Assembly (NCBI RefSeq): GCF_037153985.1
Contig: NZ_JBBAYI010000005.1
Coordinates: forward strand, 248,001 to 312,000
DNA length: 64,000 nucleotides
Source of the DNA: Emticicia sp037153985
GTDB lineage: Bacteria > Bacteroidota > Bacteroidia > Cytophagales > Spirosomataceae
Direction: 5' to 3'
This document shows, piece by piece, positions 8,311-19,600 of the stretch; the first letter of the stretch is position 1, and the number at the start of each line of letters is the position of its first letter. The position numbers and the translations under genes were made by a program. The notes under the pieces were generated by a model, which did no database searches, had not been told where the DNA came from, and saw only the letters and a list, made by a program, of their open reading frames with translations.

Positions 8311-11300
8311 TTAAGGCAGGCGTTTGAAAACCTGCATTTTATCGTTATTACGCAAAACAAAATACAGCGGGCCTTTAGGCGTGTTAACGATTTTGATGTC
8401 GCGCACATCGCCCTCCTGAAGAAAACCAGTATCAGTCGGCACCAGCGGCGTGAAATCGCCTTTGCCATTGCCCTGCAAGATAAGCCCGTAAGAAGCATCA
8501 TAACGCGCCTGATACATATTAGCCCCGTAGAAGTTGCCGCCAATGAGCACATCGAGGTTGCCGTCGGCGTTGACATCTTCGGTACGAAGCACCATAATTT
8601 TTGATACCTGCGCCAAGCGCGGCAAAGGTTTCAGTTTAAAGGTCTTGTTGCCGAGGTTTTCGAGATAAACCGATTCAAAGGTATTCACAATTTTTTCGTC
8701 GGCCCCGTCGAGGTCTTTTTTACTAAAAATCTGGTCGAGCGTTTTGCCGGAGAAATCTTTGTAATCGACATATTTTTTATTGATAATACCCGGAATCTGT
8801 TTGCCCAGTTCGTCTTTGCCATTCACGGTATACCAGTCGTCGCCGCGGTTATAAGCCAGAATATGCTCTTTAGCCTTGTTGTCGTCGAAGTCTTTGGTGA
8901 GCATTTTAAGCTGGCCGCCTTCCTGCTTGCGGAACTTGGTATTGGTTCCGAGATTTCCGACCACGAAGTCGATGTCGCCATCCTTGTCAAAGTCTCCGGC
9001 GGTAATGCTCGCCCAGAAACCCGTAAAGTTGCCCAGTTGAGAGTCGATGAGCTTAAACTTGCCCTTGTTGTTTTCAAACATCCGAATCGGCATCCAGTCG
9101 CCAACCACAGTCAGGTCAAGGTCGCCGTCATTGTCGAAGTCGGCCCATACGGCATCTGTAATCATGCCCGCTTTTCGGAGTTCGGGCGCAAGCGTAGCCG
9201 TGGCGTCAGAGAATTTACCTTTGCCGTTATTAAGCAGCAGGTAAGAGTTAGGAGTTTCGCCGTACTGATACCCAACCACACGCCCACCCACAAAGAGGTC
9301 GAGGTCGCCGTCTTTATCAAAATCACAAGCCCTTACGCAAGCCTTGTTGTCGAACATAGGCGGCAGCGCGTCGGTCGATTTAGTAAAGTTTCCTTTGCCA
9401 TCGTTCAGGTAAAGGCGGTCGAGGAGTTCGGGCATTTTGTCGTAGAAATCGTTTCCGCCCGATACCACATATAAATCAAGGTCTTTGTCGTTGTCGGCAT
9501 CGAAGAAAAGCGCGTCTACGTCTTCAAATATAGAGTCGGCCTTGAAGATGGGCTGCAAACTTTGTTTAAAGCCGTTAGGTGTTTGCAGGTAAAGCTCACC
9601 GGCCTGATATTTGGCTCCGCCCACGTAGAAATCGTCAAGGCCGTCGCCGTTTACGTCGCCTACGGCCATTTTAGGGCCTTCGATAGAAACCTTGAACGGA
9701 ATGAGCGACTCGCGGGTGAAATCGAAATAAATGTTTTCTTTATGCACAAACGGAATGTTGGTGGCCGCCGTAATGTTTTCAAAAACAGGTTTTTGTTTAT
9801 GAATAAAGTCGTAGTTTTTACCGTCGAGGCGGGCGTTGTTCTGGTCTAGCACCAGTAGTTTGTTGGTAGCCGGATTAGTAATTACCTCCATTTGCTGGTT
9901 TTCCCAGATAACAATGAGGGAATCGACCTTAGCCGTTTTGCCGATACCAAACAGCAGCGAAGGCTCAACCGAACTCATGAAGCCCCGCGTAGGCATTAAC
10001 TGTTGCAGTTGCTCGCCCTCGGTGGTTTTCAGAATAACTTTTGCCCCCACGCCAAAGGTATTTTTGTTGTTGCCTTTCAGCTTTACTTTTACGTAGTTGT
10101 TGCCCAGTTTTTCGCGGCTGTTGTTGAGGTAAATACCCGCTTGTTCGTTCAGGTTATTGGTAATGAGGTCGAGGTCGCCGTCGTTGTCGAGGTCGGCGTA
10201 GGTGCTTCCGTTGGCTACGTTGGCTTCTTCAAAGCCCCACTCAAGCGATTTATCCTGAAACCGAAGCTCTTTGGTTCCTTTATAAAGGTAGTTGTGCCAC
10301 TTGCCGCTAGGCATTTTGTCGATGGCCTTCTGGTCGAGTTCATGAGAGGTGGGCAGGTTGTAGTGCAGCGAATCGCTCATGATAAACTTGAGGTAGTCGA
10401 GGTCATTAGGGCGGCGGAGAATACCGTTAGAAACGAAAATATCCTTGATGCCGTCGCCGTCGTAATCGGCCATGAGGGTGCTCCAACTCCAGTCGGTAGC
10501 GGCTACGCCAGCCATAGGGGCGATGTCGCTGAAACGCTGCCCGCCCATGCTCAGTTGCAAGCAGTTGCGGCTGTATTGGTTAAAATACCCGAATTGCAGT
10601 TTATAGAGGTAGATGTCGAGCGGGTCTTCTCCGACCGACGATTTTTCAACTTTTTCATCTTCGGGGTACATATCGAGCGTCATGATGTCCTGAAAACCAT
10701 CGTTGTTAATATCGGCGATGTCGGACCCCATCGAAAAGCGGCTCAGGTGCGTAAAATGCTCCTTAATGGCTTCTTTGAAAGTGCCGTTTTTCTGGTTAAT
10801 GTAGTAGTAATCATCCTCGTGGAAATCGTTACTTACGTAAATATCGAGCCAGCCGTCGTTGTCAACATCGGCTACCGAAATACCCAGCCCGTAGCCCATT
10901 GCGGCCTGATAAATGCCGGCTTCTTTGCTTACATCCTTAAACTTGCCGTTGTCGTTACGGAAGAGGTAGTCTCCGGCTTCGTTGTCTTTGAGCATACGGG
11001 TGTTTACGCGGTCATAAGAGCGGGTGTTATGCACGGCATGGTTAAGCAGGTAGCAGTCGAGGTCGCCGTCTTTGTCGTAGTCGAAAAACGCGGCCTGTGT
11101 GGCAAAGCCTGTGAAATCGAGGCCGTACTCGCTGGCTTTTTCGGTAAAGGTAAGGTCGCCGTTGTTGATGTAAAGCTCGTTTGAGCCTTCAAGCCCTTTG
11201 TAGTTAGCCACGGCACAGACGTAGATGTCGAGCAGGCCGTCGCCGTTTACGTCGGCCATTGTTACGCCGGTTTTCCAGTCAGACAGGCCGCCAATGCCGG

Positions 11301-11640
11301 CTTTGTCAGAGATGTCTTCAAATTCAACGGGCGAGCCATTGGTTTTGCCTTTATTGAGGTAGAGTTTGTTTTTGCCCTGATTAGAAACAAAGAACAAATC
11401 GACGAGGCCGTCGTTATTGATGTCGCCCGCGGCTACGCCTCCACCGTTATAGAAATAGAGGTAGTCGAGGATATTGAAGTTTTCGGTTTCGGTGATAGTA
11501 TTGGCAAAATCGACTTTCGTTTGTGCAGACGAGAGTTTGTCAAAAAGTTTGATACTATCGGTTTTCTTGGGTTGGTTGCATGAACTGATAACCAGCACAG
11601 CCATGCTGGTTATGCTTAATAGTTTAATTACTGATTTCAT
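8311..11640 (-). CDS. Large FG-GAP/VCBS repeat lipoprotein with UnbV/ASPIC domain (paralogue B)
   Basis: A 1109-residue protein with a lipoprotein signal (lipobox ISSC near residue 20), repeated DxDxDG loops of the FG-GAP/VCBS type, and a central ASPIC/UnbV domain (NNYVKVKLKG through FGIG). It is the most divergent of the three copies: it lacks the 47-base block shared by A and C, and its region after the first repeats differs (FNQYSRNCLQLS). Its ATG overlaps the stop of paralogue C in an ATGA, so the two are translationally coupled. A 166-base gap with short inverted repeats, GTACAGT (8254-8260) and ACTGTAC (8283-8289), separates it from paralogue A. Confidence 0.85.
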   Translation of the reverse strand: MKSVIKLLSITSMAVLVISSCNQPKKTDSIKLFDKLSSAQTKVDFANTITETENFNILDYLYFYNGGGVAAGDINNDGLVDLFFVSNQGKNKLYLNKGKTNGSPVEFEDISDKAGIGGLSDWKTGVTMADVNGDGLLDIYVCAVANYKGLEGSNELYINNGDLTFTEKASEYGLDFTGFATQAAFFDYDKDGDLDCYLLNHAVHNTRSYDRVNTRMLKDNEAGDYLFRNDNGKFKDVSKEAGIYQAAMGYGLGISVADVDNDGWLDIYVSNDFHEDDYYYINQKNGTFKEAIKEHFTHLSRFSMGSDIADINNDGFQDIMTLDMYPEDEKVEKSSVGEDPLDIYLYKLQFGYFNQYSRNCLQLSMGGQRFSDIAPMAGVAATDWSWSTLMADYDGDGIKDIFVSNGILRRPNDLDYLKFIMSDSLHYNLPTSHELDQKAIDKMPSGKWHNYLYKGTKELRFQDKSLEWGFEEANVANGSTYADLDNDGDLDLITNNLNEQAGIYLNNSREKLGNNYVKVKLKGNNKNTFGVGAKVILKTTEGEQLQQLMPTRGFMSSVEPSLLFGIGKTAKVDSLIVIWENQQMEVITNPATNKLLVLDQNNARLDGKNYDFIHKQKPVFENITAATNIPFVHKENIYFDFTRESLIPFKVSIEGPKMAVGDVNGDGLDDFYVGGAKYQAGELYLQTPNGFKQSLQPIFKADSIFEDVDALFFDADNDKDLDLYVVSGGNDFYDKMPELLDRLYLNDGKGNFTKSTDALPPMFDNKACVRACDFDKDGDLDLFVGGRVVGYQYGETPNSYLLLNNGKGKFSDATATLAPELRKAGMITDAVWADFDNDGDLDLTVVGDWMPIRMFENNKGKFKLIDSQLGNFTGFWASITAGDFDKDGDIDFVVGNLGTNTKFRKQEGGQLKMLTKDFDDNKAKEHILAYNRGDDWYTVNGKDELGKQIPGIINKKYVDYKDFSGKTLDQIFSKKDLDGADEKIVNTFESVYLENLGNKTFKLKPLPRLAQVSKIMVLRTEDVNADGNLDVLIGGNFYGANMYQARYDASYGLILQGNGKGDFTPLVPTDTGFLQEGDVRDIKIVNTPKGPLYFVLRNNDKMQVFKRLP

Positions 11641-14600
11641 TTTTGCTGCTTTTTAAAACTAAATACCTGTGCTTTGTCGTTGTTTTTGGCTAAGACCAGC
11701 ACTTGCCCACTTCCAGCAGGGTTGTTTGATGCTGTTTTTACTTTTTGCATTTTTCGGACTTGTCCGAGGGTTCTGAAGCCTGACTGGTCGGGTTTCAGCG
11801 TTCTGAATTCGCCTTTTCCTTTGCCTTCCAGTATTAGCCCATAGTTGGCATCGAAACGCCCCCATTCAGGCAGTACGTCGAAGAAGTTTCCGGCCAGTGC
11901 AATATCAAGCACGCCGTCGTTATTGAAATCACCTGTTTCGATAGCAAACACGGGCGACAACTGCGCTTCCATTGGCAGGGCTTTCAGGGTAAAGTTGCCT
12001 TTGCCGTCGTTGATAAGGAAAGAGGTTTGCGTATTGGTAATCTGTTTCCGAACCACGCCTTTGAGTTGTTCAGGCGTAAAGATTTCCTCAAGGGTTTTAT
12101 TGGCGTAGTCGGTATATTTCACAAACTTCTTTTTAATGATAGGCAAAGCCCGCTGAAGCTCGCCTTTCAGCACCATCGGGTAGGTGTTGCCGTCTTCGGT
12201 GAGGCAAGAGATAATTTGCTCGGTTGAGCCGTTGTGGTCAAAATCGTTAATATCCATAAACGCCGGATGCTCGGCAGTGGCTTTTAGTTTGGTGTTTTGG
12301 CCCATGTTGCCCACAATGAAGTCGATGTCGCCATCGCCGTCAATATCGGCAGGTTTGAGGGTATTCCAGAGGCCCTCCGAGTTGGCAATGGTTTCTTTGA
12401 GTTGCAGGGTTCGGCCGCGGTCGTTTCTGAAAACCACAATACCGCCCCAGTCTTGGGTCACGATGAGGTCAGGGAAGCCGTCTTTGTCGATGTCGACCCA
12501 TTCGGCGTCGGTTACCATGCCGAGGTCATTAATTTGTGGCATGAAGCGTTTCGAGAGGTTCTTGAAACCGCCCGTGCCATCGTTGATGTACAGGTTGCTA
12601 TGGGGGCTGAGGCCATACTGACCTGAAATCATTCTTGAACCTACAAAGAGGTCGAGGTCTCCGTCTTTATCGAAATCGGCGGCGGCTACGCACGAACCGT
12701 TTTCGTTGATAGGAGGGAAGCGGATGTCACGTTTGAAATTGCCTTTGCCATCGTTTAAGTAAAGTAAATCGTGCAGTTCGGGGGCATTGGGTTCAAACTC
12801 GTTGCTACCTGTTACGATGAAGAGGTCGAGGTCGCCGTCTTTGTCGGCATCAAAAAAGAGGGCATCGACGTTTTCGGTGGTGGTATCGAAAGCAAAGTCG
12901 GGCTGTGTTGATTCAACGAAGCGTCCGTTTTTTTGCTGGATATACAGTTTTTTTGCTTGCCCTGCGGCTCCGCCGAAGTAAATATCCTCGAGGCCGTCGC
13001 CGTTTACATCGCCTACGGCCATGGCGGGGCCTTGTGTTGATAGTTTCTGTTTCAGTAGCACGTCGCGGTCATAATCGACGAAGTTGCTTTCCTGATGCAG
13101 GTAGTCGAGCGTGGTAGTGGTGATGTCGGTAAAGAGCAACGATTTTGCCATCGGAACGGGTTTGTATACCTGTGTGGCATTTTTGTAGTCGAGGGTCAGG
13201 ATACCGTCGGCTTTGGGGTTGGCAAGTAGCTGCATTTTATCGTCAGGCCAGACTATTCTCAGCGAGTCGATGGCAGGTATTTGCCCCAAGCCAAAAACCA
13301 TCTGGTGGTCGCTTGATGACTGAAACCCGCGGTTAGGCATTTGTTGTAAAACTTTTTGCGAACCTTGCTGGTAAACGGTAATGGTAGCACCGATGCCGTT
13401 AAGGTTTTTGGCGGTTCCTTTGAGCCTCAGAATCAGGTAATGGTTTTTGGTGGTTTCGGAGGTTTTGTTTTTATAGACCGACAGCGGCGCGTTTACGTTG
13501 TTGACGACGAGGTCGAGGTCGCCGTCGTTGTCGAGGTCGCCATAGGCAGAGCCATTCGAGAACCCTGGCCCTTCGAGGCCCCAGCGTTTTACTACGTTGG
13601 TAAATTGCAGGTTGCCGTTGTTTTTATAGGCGTAGTTAGGAATGGGTACTGACGAGATTTTATCGGTAAATTCTTTGTAGTCAAATTTTTTGCCTTCGAG
13701 CATCTGCTGCATGGTGTTGCGGTCTCCGAGAAACTCGACGAAGTCTTGGTCGGTGAGGTCTTTGGCAATACCGTTTGCCACGAAGATGTCTTTGAGGCCA
13801 TCGTTATCCATATCGAATATAAGCGCGCCCCAACTCCAGTCGGTGGCGTGTACGCCCGAAAACTCGCCGATTTCGCTAAAGGTTCCGTCGCCGTTGTTGA
13901 GGTGGAGCATATTACGCATATACTGGTGCCAGAAACCACGTTTCTGTTTCATTTCGGAGAGGTTGTAGCTTTCAAACACGCTGGTGGTTTTGAGGCGGCG
14001 GTCGTTGGCGGGTAGCATATCGGTAACGAAGATGTCGAGGTTGCCATCGTTGTTAATATCGGCGATGTCGGCCCCCATTGAGCTAAGGCTGATATGCGGC
14101 ATTTCGTTTTCGATGTCTTCTTTGAAAGTGCCGTTTTTCTGGTTTATGTAGAGGTAATCGCGTTCGTAGAAATCATTGGAGATGTAGATGTCGAGCCAGT
14201 TGTCGTTGTTTACGTCTCCGATGGTAATGCCTAAGCCAAAGCCAATTAAACTGCCGTAAATGCCGGCTTGCTCGCTTACGTCGGTAAATTTCAGCGTGCC
14301 TTTTTCGCTATCGTTTCTGAATAGTTTATGCCCTCCGAGGCGGTCGCGTTCGTTGCGGAGGTTCATGTAGCCCAGCCTGTCGATGGGTGTGAAGCTATTA
14401 TTAAGGAGGTACATATCGAGGTCGCCGTCGCGGTCATAATCAAAAAAAGCGGCGTGGGTCGAGAACCCGCCATCTTCAAGACCTACTTCACGGGCCATTT
14501 CCTTGAACGACGGAATACCATTCCGTCCTACGCCCTGATTGACGTACAACTGGTTGCCGCGTTGGTCCTGACTACCCGAGTTACAAACATAGATATCAAG

Positions 14601-14999
14601 CAGGCCATCGCCGTTTACATCGGCAAAAGTAACACCCGTAGACCAGAACTTTTTGCCCACAATGCCTGCCTGTTTAGATACGTCCTCGAACTTGAACGAG
14701 GAGCCATCTTTCACCCCTTTGTTGAGGTAAAGTTTGTTATCTTCAAAATTAGAAGTAACGAAAATATCGGAGAACCCATCGTTGTTTACGTCGCCGATGG
14801 CTACGCCACCGCCGTTATAAAAGTTACGATAGTTAAAAATGTTAAATTCTTTTTTCTCTAGACTTCTGTTGACAAAGTCGATACCCGTTTCAGAAGCCGG
14901 AACAGACTCAAACAGTGTGTCGCCGTCTTCTTCCTGCTGGTTTTTCCGGCAAGAGAATAGCGCATAGGTACAAACGAGAATCAGGAGTATTTTTTTCAT
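11637..14999 (-). CDS. Large FG-GAP/VCBS repeat lipoprotein with UnbV/ASPIC domain (paralogue C)
   Basis: A 1120-residue protein, first of the three to be transcribed. The lipobox is LFSC at residues 14-17. It has FG-GAP/VCBS DxDxDG loops in both halves and a central ASPIC/UnbV domain (HYLILRLKG to FGLGQ). It is closest to paralogue A, with which it shares long identical stretches at DNA level. It lies 93 bases after susD, separated by a strong terminator hairpin, so its expression is probably set by read-through from susCD. Function unknown; by position it is likely a surface accessory of the SusCD transporter or a product of the same regulon. Confidence 0.85.
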   Translation of the reverse strand: MKKILLILVCTYALFSCRKNQQEEDGDTLFESVPASETGIDFVNRSLEKKEFNIFNYRNFYNGGGVAIGDVNNDGFSDIFVTSNFEDNKLYLNKGVKDGSSFKFEDVSKQAGIVGKKFWSTGVTFADVNGDGLLDIYVCNSGSQDQRGNQLYVNQGVGRNGIPSFKEMAREVGLEDGGFSTHAAFFDYDRDGDLDMYLLNNSFTPIDRLGYMNLRNERDRLGGHKLFRNDSEKGTLKFTDVSEQAGIYGSLIGFGLGITIGDVNNDNWLDIYISNDFYERDYLYINQKNGTFKEDIENEMPHISLSSMGADIADINNDGNLDIFVTDMLPANDRRLKTTSVFESYNLSEMKQKRGFWHQYMRNMLHLNNGDGTFSEIGEFSGVHATDWSWGALIFDMDNDGLKDIFVANGIAKDLTDQDFVEFLGDRNTMQQMLEGKKFDYKEFTDKISSVPIPNYAYKNNGNLQFTNVVKRWGLEGPGFSNGSAYGDLDNDGDLDLVVNNVNAPLSVYKNKTSETTKNHYLILRLKGTAKNLNGIGATITVYQQGSQKVLQQMPNRGFQSSSDHQMVFGLGQIPAIDSLRIVWPDDKMQLLANPKADGILTLDYKNATQVYKPVPMAKSLLFTDITTTTLDYLHQESNFVDYDRDVLLKQKLSTQGPAMAVGDVNGDGLEDIYFGGAAGQAKKLYIQQKNGRFVESTQPDFAFDTTTENVDALFFDADKDGDLDLFIVTGSNEFEPNAPELHDLLYLNDGKGNFKRDIRFPPINENGSCVAAADFDKDGDLDLFVGSRMISGQYGLSPHSNLYINDGTGGFKNLSKRFMPQINDLGMVTDAEWVDIDKDGFPDLIVTQDWGGIVVFRNDRGRTLQLKETIANSEGLWNTLKPADIDGDGDIDFIVGNMGQNTKLKATAEHPAFMDINDFDHNGSTEQIISCLTEDGNTYPMVLKGELQRALPIIKKKFVKYTDYANKTLEEIFTPEQLKGVVRKQITNTQTSFLINDGKGNFTLKALPMEAQLSPVFAIETGDFNNDGVLDIALAGNFFDVLPEWGRFDANYGLILEGKGKGEFRTLKPDQSGFRTLGQVRKMQKVKTASNNPAGSGQVLVLAKNNDKAQVFSFKKQQK

Positions 15000-15044
15000 C
15001 GGAATAGGTTAAAAAGCCAGCGTCTTGGTCTGGTAGCTGTAAAA

Positions 15045-15079
15045 TAAAAAGGCAGACCACCCTGGATCTGCCTTTTTTA
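15045..15079 (-). terminator. Strong rho-independent terminator between susD and the lipoprotein genes
   Basis: AAAAAGGCAGA and TCTGCCTTTTT form an 11-bp stem with a 10-base loop, with T-runs on both strands. It lies 14 bases after the susD stop. No promoter-like -7 box is visible between it and the next gene, so it probably attenuates rather than ends the operon. Confidence 0.8.
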
Positions 15080-15092
15080 ATCTTATTGATTA

Positions 15093-16568
15093 TTAATACC
15101 CAGGATTTTGTTTTAATGCTGGGTTTGCATCGATACGAGGTTGAGGAATCGGGAACAACTCTTTGTTTTTATCCGTATTCTTCATGAATTTTCTTTCTTT
15201 AGAATAAACCCCGAAACGAATCATGTCGTTACGTCTCCAGCCTTCCCAAGCAAGCTCGCGGCCTCTTTCAGCAAGAATAGCGTCAGCAGTAAGGGTTGTT
15301 AGTGGAGCCACACCAGAACGGGTTCTGATAGTGTTAACGTCGGCCAATGCTTCAGCAGTTTTACCTAGTCTGAAAGCCGCCTCAGCTCTTACCAGAATGG
15401 CATCAGCCAGACGGAACACAACGAAGTCGTTGCTTTGGTCGCCGTTAGGGTTATTTCTTTGAATCTCATATTTTTGCGAACGAGCACCCGCTACCTGAAA
15501 CTCAGGGTCGGCGTCGGTCATCTGGTCTTTATTGAAATCAGTAATGAAAGCCAGAGGCTGGTTTTTAGCATCAGTTAGCGGAGTACCGTCAGCCGCATAT
15601 TGCTGGCCAGTTAACCACATTTTGATACGTGCATCTTTAGGGTCAAAAGAGTTATAGAACTCAGCTAAAGTACAGAAACCATTCCACGGAGCGTTACCTA
15701 AGTTATAAGTACGTTGGTTAGCATAGTGAAGGGTTCTCATCTGGAAGTTCATACCACCTGCTTTGAAGTTATCGTAAGGAATATTCCAGATACTTTCAGT
15801 TGAGCCTTGGTTCTGAACCGCGAAGTTTTCGAGCGTGCTGGCTGTTAGCGTATAAGCGTTAGCCGATTTGATAACCTTGTTAATGGTATCATACGCTTTT
15901 TGCCATTCTGGTGTGCCTTTGTATACACCGGCATTGAGGTATAATTTAGCCAGAAGCATATTGGCTACGTCCTGATTGATACGGCTATATACTTTACCTG
16001 CGTTAAGGTTCGGAATAACCGCTGTTAGTTCAGACTCGATAAAAGCGTATACTTCTGCACGGGTTTTAGTACCGGCGTTTGAGCTGGCATCGGTTACGAT
16101 AGGTACGTTACCGAACATATCAATAGCCATGAAGTAATAAAAAGCACGAATAGCGCGAAGCTCGTCAACGGCTTTCTGATTACTTTTTACCACCTGCATT
16201 AACTGGTTTACCTGTGAGATATTACCAAAAATGAAACCCCATGCGTTGTTGATTGGTGAGTGTTGCGCGGTGTAAGTATGGCGCGAGTACGCCAGCCAGT
16301 CACCGTTGTCGAACCAGTCACCCCCACGAGTAGGCACAATCAACTCATCGGTTGTAGCTTCACTTGGGTTAAACCAGTTGTCGGTCATGCCTCTCAGGCC
16401 ACCATAGGCAGGCCCAAGAACGGCCGCAATCTGGTCGTCAGTTTTAGGGAAATTACCGTCATCAATGATTGAACTATACACTGGTTCTGTTAGGTCAGTA
16501 CAAGACTGCAAGCCTAGTAAACTAAGTGCTGATACAGAAAGTACTTTTATTATATTTTGTCTTTTCAT
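15093..16568 (-). CDS. susD-like: RagB/SusD family outer-membrane nutrient-binding lipoprotein
   Basis: A 491-residue lipoprotein (lipobox LQSC, then TDL). The TPR-like helical SusD fold is indicated by the family patterns NMLLAKLYLNAGVY, LADAILVRAEAAF and a C-terminal ERGRELAWEGWRRNDMIRFG block. SusD proteins form the lid of the SusC pore at the cell surface and capture the substrate. It lies 50 bases downstream of its susC partner. No glycoside hydrolase or peptidase follows, so the imported nutrient cannot be named. Confidence 0.93.
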   Translation of the reverse strand: MKRQNIIKVLSVSALSLLGLQSCTDLTEPVYSSIIDDGNFPKTDDQIAAVLGPAYGGLRGMTDNWFNPSEATTDELIVPTRGGDWFDNGDWLAYSRHTYTAQHSPINNAWGFIFGNISQVNQLMQVVKSNQKAVDELRAIRAFYYFMAIDMFGNVPIVTDASSNAGTKTRAEVYAFIESELTAVIPNLNAGKVYSRINQDVANMLLAKLYLNAGVYKGTPEWQKAYDTINKVIKSANAYTLTASTLENFAVQNQGSTESIWNIPYDNFKAGGMNFQMRTLHYANQRTYNLGNAPWNGFCTLAEFYNSFDPKDARIKMWLTGQQYAADGTPLTDAKNQPLAFITDFNKDQMTDADPEFQVAGARSQKYEIQRNNPNGDQSNDFVVFRLADAILVRAEAAFRLGKTAEALADVNTIRTRSGVAPLTTLTADAILAERGRELAWEGWRRNDMIRFGVYSKERKFMKNTDKNKELFPIPQPRIDANPALKQNPGY

Positions 16569-16618
16569 TTGATTATTATTTTATAAGTCAGTCTTATTTT
16601 AAAAATAAAGATTAGCTA

Positions 16619-19600
16619 TTAGAACGAAAGATTAATACCTGCTGTGATACCACGAGTTTTGTAATAAGTTTCGCGCACGTCAATACCCGGAGCTCTTTGG
16701 TTGTCTCCGTCTACTTTTAACGCCTGACTGATTTCAGGGTCTACACCTGAGTATTTAGTAAACAATAATAAGTTATTACCAGCAATGTAAATACGTGCTC
16801 TTCTTAACACGCCTAAGTTAGCAGGTAGTGTATACCCTAACGAAGCGTTGTTTACACGCAAATAGTTACCAGATTCAACGTAGTAGTCCATCGGGATAGT
16901 TGCCGAGTCGTTGATTGGTGAAGTAAGCGCAGATTTAAGTGCGTTCGATTCAGCAATACGGCCATCTTGTCTTCCTAACAACAATTGGTTAGTGTTCATG
17001 ATTTTAGCACCCAAGTTGCTTGTTAGTTGGAACTGGAAGTCGAATCTTTTGTAAGTAAAGCTGTTGGTTAACCCACCTACGAAGAACGGGTTCGGGTCAC
17101 CTAGGTAATCTCTGTCACCGGCACTTGGCTCAACGGTTCCGTTGTTGTCAAGGTCTTTGAACACATATTTACCATTTTCGATTTTAGCAACTCTTGCACC
17201 GTAGAACACACCCACAGGGTAACCAGCCTGTAATACCGAGAAGTTAACGGCAGAAGTACCTCTGATATTGCTACCCAAGTTGGTAGTCAGGAATATCTGG
17301 TTCTGAGCCTTGAACAAGTCGTTCGATAAGCTGATAACCTTGTTTTTGTTGAATGAACCTGCAAATGTTGAGCTGAAAGTGAAATCTTTTTTATCAATCC
17401 ATTGGTAAGTTAACGAGATTTCAACCCCTTTGTTTTGCATACTACCTACGTTAGCAAGGATAGTCGGGTAGATGTATCCTTTTTCTTGAGGTGCATTTAC
17501 TACATATAACAAGTCTTTTGTTTTACGAGTATACCAGTCGATATTACCGGTTAGTTTTGATTTCCACAGAGCGAAGTCAATACCAGCACCGTAGTTTTCG
17601 TTTACTTCCCATTTCAGGTTAGGGTTAGCATTACCCTGAATAGCATAAGAAGGCAAGAAATCGTTAAGTGTAGCATCGTAGTAAGTACCACTTGGGCCAT
17701 AGAAACCTCTTGAACGTAACGGAGAGATACCTTCTGAGTTACCAGTTCTACCCCAGCTTACACGAAGTTTCAAGTTATCAACAGTTGGGTTTCCTTTCAG
17801 GAATGCCTCTTCGCTAAGTGTCCAACCTACTGAAACCGACGGGAAGAAACCCCATTTGTTGTTATCCCCGAATTTAGTAGAACCGTCACGACGCATATTT
17901 ACAGTAGCGAAATACTTGTTCATTAAGCTATACTGCACACGACCTAAAAACGAAATAAGTTTGTATTCGTTTTTGTAAGAACCCAAAAGGTTCGGGTTGC
18001 TTCTGATACCCAAGCCAGAACCGAGGTTATCGGCACCGAAAATATCAGTCAGGAAGTTATTGTTAGAAGCACCGAAGCCTTCAGAAACAACATCCTGATA
18101 AGTATAACCCGCCAATACATTCAGGTTACTGTTTGAAGTAATAGCTTTAGAGTAGTTCAGGGTAGTTTCCAACTGTTTGTCGGTTACGGCATCCAGACCT
18201 CTTGAAGCAGCATTACCACCTACTGTACGTAGTAGGTTGTCAGGCGTAGAATGAGCGTAGTAGCTTGAGTTTTTATTTTGTGTACGTAAAGTTCCGCTCA
18301 CGTTCAACACTAAACCATCAATAATAGTATAACCAGCCTGAGTATTGAAAAGAAGGTCTTGAAGTTTTTCTTTTTGAGTAGTATTCTCAATCAATGCCAA
18401 CGGGTTAAAGTTAGCAAATGTACCCGGTATCTGGAAATAAGTACCATTCTGGTTATAAACAGGGTCGGTTGGGCGCATATTCATGGCAAAACCGATAGCT
18501 CTGTCTTGTGCAATGTTTGCATCAGCCTGCGAAGCCGAAACGTTGAATTTCATTAATAATTTGCCGTTCATGCCTTTAGCATCAAGGTTTAAACGACCAT
18601 TCAAACGCGCTTTGCTTGAACCCAACAACGTACCAACTTGGTCAAGATAACCAACCGAAGCTCTGTATGAGAAGTTTTCAGAACCACCCGAAACACCCAA
18701 GTTATGGTTTTGAGTCATGGCAGTACGTGTAATAACTTTCATCCAGTCGGTGTTAGCACCGTTATCATCAAAAGGTTGGTTGTATTTCTGAGCAGCTTGT
18801 CTGAACTCGGCAGCATTAAGCAGGTCAGGTCTTTGTGCAATTGTTTCACTACCAACATATCCGTTATAATCTACGGTAGTAGCACCTGCTTTACCTCTTT
18901 TGGTAGAAATCAGGATAACCCCGTTAGCACCTCTTGAACCATAAATAGCAGCCGAAGAAGCATCTCTTAGTACGTCCATCGTCAGGATGTCCTCAGGAGC
19001 AATGTTCTCGATAGGCGCGCCAATCACCCCATCAATTACATAAAGTGGCTCACTACCTGCACTCAACGACCCCGTACCACGTAGGCGTACAGTTGGGCGG
19101 GCGTTAGGGTTACCGCTACTTTGTGTAATTACCAAACCAGCAACTTTACCTTGTGCCGCAGCAAGTGGGTTAGTTACTACCCCTGCGTTAAAATCGCGGC
19201 TACTTAAACTTGTTACTGTACCCGAAATTTCTTTTCTCTTCTGAGTACCATAACCAACAACAACAACTTCTTCTAGTGCTTTAGAGTCGTCTAAAAGCGT
19301 TACATCAACAACTGTTTTGTTGCCAAGCGCAACTTCTTGCGTTTGCATACCTACAAAACTGAATACTAGGGTAGCATTTTTTGAAACACCCGGAAGTTTG
19401 TATGTACCATCAACGTTTGTCTGAGTACCTTTTGTAGTACCTTTCTCTTGCACAGTTACACCTGGCAGGCCAGTTCCATCAGTACCTTTTACAGTTCCTG
19501 TAACTGTTACGTCCTGAGCCATTACCGTAAATGTGAATGATGTTAGCAACATTGCAGCAAGGGTGAAAACATACTTTTTCACACTAGCCAATAGCCGCCC

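Noticed and set aside
10003..11184. A 393-codon open frame on the plus strand inside paralogue B
   Set aside because: It is antisense to the FG-GAP gene. The repeated Asp codons of DxDxDG loops read backwards as Val/Glu-rich sequence without stops, which explains its length and its VVEVEV composition.
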